From the NCBI GenBank assembly GCA_934047225.1, contig OW204011.1:14272339-14336338 (forward strand): a stretch of DNA of 64,000 bases, given 5' to 3'. The DNA comes from Ypsolopha sequella (lineage: Eukaryota; Arthropoda; Insecta; Lepidoptera; Ypsolophidae). Below are positions 62,451 through 64,000 of the stretch, one piece after another. The position numbers were made by a program, and so were the translations under genes. The stretch's first letter is position 1; the number at the start of each line of letters is the position of its first letter. A model generated the notes under the pieces. It saw nothing but the letters and a program-made list of their open reading frames with translations. It did no database searches and had not been told where the DNA came from.

Positions 62451-63769
62451 ACACGATCTATATAAAGCAGTTCAGTAATTGACTGCCTGGCAACACACAT
62501 GTCTGTAGTGTAGAGGTGCACTAAGAAAAGATTAGTCGAAATTCATCCAAAAAGAGGGTGAAGCGGGATGTAAACTTTGTATGTCAAAAATGCGTTCCAA
62601 ACGGGTACAACGGGCTGTTTATATCCCAAATCTACGCAGACGAAGTTGTGGACGTCCTCTTATATAAATTAGATTACCCAACGTTTCTTACACCCTGAAT
62701 CTATTCATCCAAGAAGAGCACCACTGTCTTCGACACATCCGTTCTTCTATTGAACCAATTGATTAAACAACTTTCGTCTTTATCTAAAAGCAATAAGACA
62801 TCCAACATGTGAAAGTAGGAGTCCATCCATCTCCCATGGAGTCACGACAACGCGCTCGCAATTTACACGACTTTAGCTTTTCTTGCAAGAGAATAAGTGA
62901 TTCAAACGAAAGCAGGAAAAATCTGGCCTATCCGTCAATGGACAACAAACGACGTGTCGATCTTATTCCTTATTACAATGAGATAAGAGTGACACCCGCA
63001 GTAGTACAGGAAGTAGATGAGTGTAGGATCAGTTCTCAAGGACATAAATCATAGTGACGACACGAGGACACCCGAAACTGGGAGATGCGCGAGTGCAGAC
63101 GAACTAGTGATGGGAATTTGTCATGATATTCCGTTTTTTCCAAGGAAACTACAGTTTCGGCCACACAAGAAGCTTATTTTTCGGGTTCCCACCTTAACTC
63201 ATTGCGATAAAGTTGAAATTTGATGCAAAGGCATAACCACAGAACTCTTTCTGACAACTGGCATTTAGCGCTGTGGCTTCGGCTGTGGCGTTAAGCTGAG
63301 CTGGACTCCTTTTTCATAACCACAGAATATGGCTATTTCGTTTTTAATTTGTTTTCTTTTTTGTTTTGTTTTCTGTGGTGTTTGAAATAAAGCTCTTTTC
63401 TTTCTTTCATTCTAGGTGGACAATTACAGCGAAAATCTCATAAAAATGCGATTTCACCTCACTAGTGCGTTTTTGTTGGCCCCTTCTCGCTCAGCTGCAA
63501 TATAATTGCTTTCGGTGTTTGTGACGTCCTAATGGCTTAGATCTCAATGAAACTTTCTTTCCCCCCCGCACCGAAACTCCGACCCATCTCTCATCAAGAG
63601 GTGCGAGATGGTGAGATATTCAAACGGCGCCGAATTTGTGAAATGATTTCTGGTAAAACTGATTTCCATGAAATGGTAACCTTTTATTTATAAAAAAGTG
63701 AACGATGCGACGTCTGTATTCCTCTCTTTTTTATTTCCATAATAGATAAAAATTATAGAAATTGCTAAA
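62451..63769. other. nothing recognised
   Basis: Several short frames (for example 62809-63054) with no recognised domain or repeat partner. TTTCAAATAAAGCTC near 63380 looks like the end of a transcript or LINE but I cannot tie it to a gene. Confidence 0.45.
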
Positions 63770-63930
63770 CTTAAGGCGAAGAACCACGCTAAATAAGCAA
63801 CTCGATGTGTGTCGGTACAAATATCAACGGAAACGACATTGAAATAATGTTCATTTCAGCGTACCTTGAAAAGTGGCTGTTACGACAACCACTGCGTCTC
63901 CGGCTAGCGCAAAATAGGAGAAAATAATAC
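63770..63930 (-). repeat. GCGCGCTGATATGAACGTTA repeat, copy 3
   Basis: Inverted copy: AAGCAACTCGATGTGTGTCG, AAACGACATTGAAATAATGT and AGCGCAAAATAGGAGAAAAT. Confidence 0.75.
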
Positions 63931-64000
63931 TTTTCACATGGACGCATGTAATTTGTATTTTTGTATTTTTCCCGTTTTGTGTTTGAGAAGTCTTAATTAT

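Larger units (their letters stand above)
24276..64000. other. slit: probable very long slit intron (no host exon seen)
   Basis: The first visible slit exon (24132-24275) needs upstream D1 exons. I searched this stretch on the minus strand for LRR or LRRNT sequence with phase-compatible GT-AG borders and found none. If the gene continues to the right the intron exceeds 39.7 kb. The contents are transposons and repeats, listed separately. A missed short exon cannot be excluded. Confidence 0.55.

Noticed and set aside
61779..62465. ORFs encoding a repeated KVLPLQKYYPYKSIT-type peptide
   Set aside because: The peptide repeat is the automatic result of a 17-bp tandem repeat read in three frames (51 nt per 17 residues). 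No start context, homology or flanking coding sequence.

Overview
The window is insect nuclear DNA and most probably lepidopteran (moth or butterfly). Three things point there: many small symmetric-phase exons of a slit orthologue, a full-length Ty3/gypsy element of the Kabuki/CsRn1 type, and several copies of the CCGGCCAAGTGCGAGTCGGA-type interspersed repeat that I associate with Lepidoptera. No species can be named from the sequence alone. The only host gene I can support is slit, on the minus strand. Everything else I recognise is transposon or repeat.

Layout: 1-2918 is the right-hand part of a broken BEL/Pao retrotransposon. Eighteen internal slit exons lie between 3225 and 24275, read right to left. 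They encode the end of leucine-rich-repeat domain D1 and all of D2, D3 and D4, each framed by cysteine-rich LRRNT and LRRCT caps. All 17 exon junctions have GT-AG introns and compatible phases, giving about 744 codons. The signal peptide, LRRNT of D1 and first D1 repeats should lie to the right of the window. The EGF, laminin G and cystine-knot exons should lie to the left. From 24276 to 64000 I found no slit exon, so this is probably one intron of at least 39.7 kb.

The slit introns hold local duplications of slit exons. One is a tandem array (22440-23034) of degenerate copies of the LRRCT1 exon end with its splice donor. Another is a half copy (21353-21421) of the LRRNT2 exon with a ruined donor. 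They also hold LINE fragments, tRNA-derived SINEs, fold-back MITEs and a purine/G-rich repeat directly beside a splice donor.

The 24.3-64 kb part contains: a nearly pristine gypsy element (32487-37076; LTRs differ by one base; Gag and Pol linked by a canonical -1 slippery site); an LTR element with 1.32 kb LTRs and no coding capacity (55668-60394); a TA-flanked MITE whose terminal repeat has been amplified into twelve 56-bp units (53932-54658); three insertions of a tRNA-containing element with 13-16 bp target duplications and mirrored or permuted internal units (26713-27120, 49870-50038, 52820-53400); two arrays of a 17-bp repeat (61787-61948, 62256-62450); and many dispersed repeat families present in two to eight copies.

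The slit exons together encode a secreted axon-guidance ligand for Robo receptors. The transposons are independent passengers. Some lie very close to splice sites and could affect slit splicing, which is inference.
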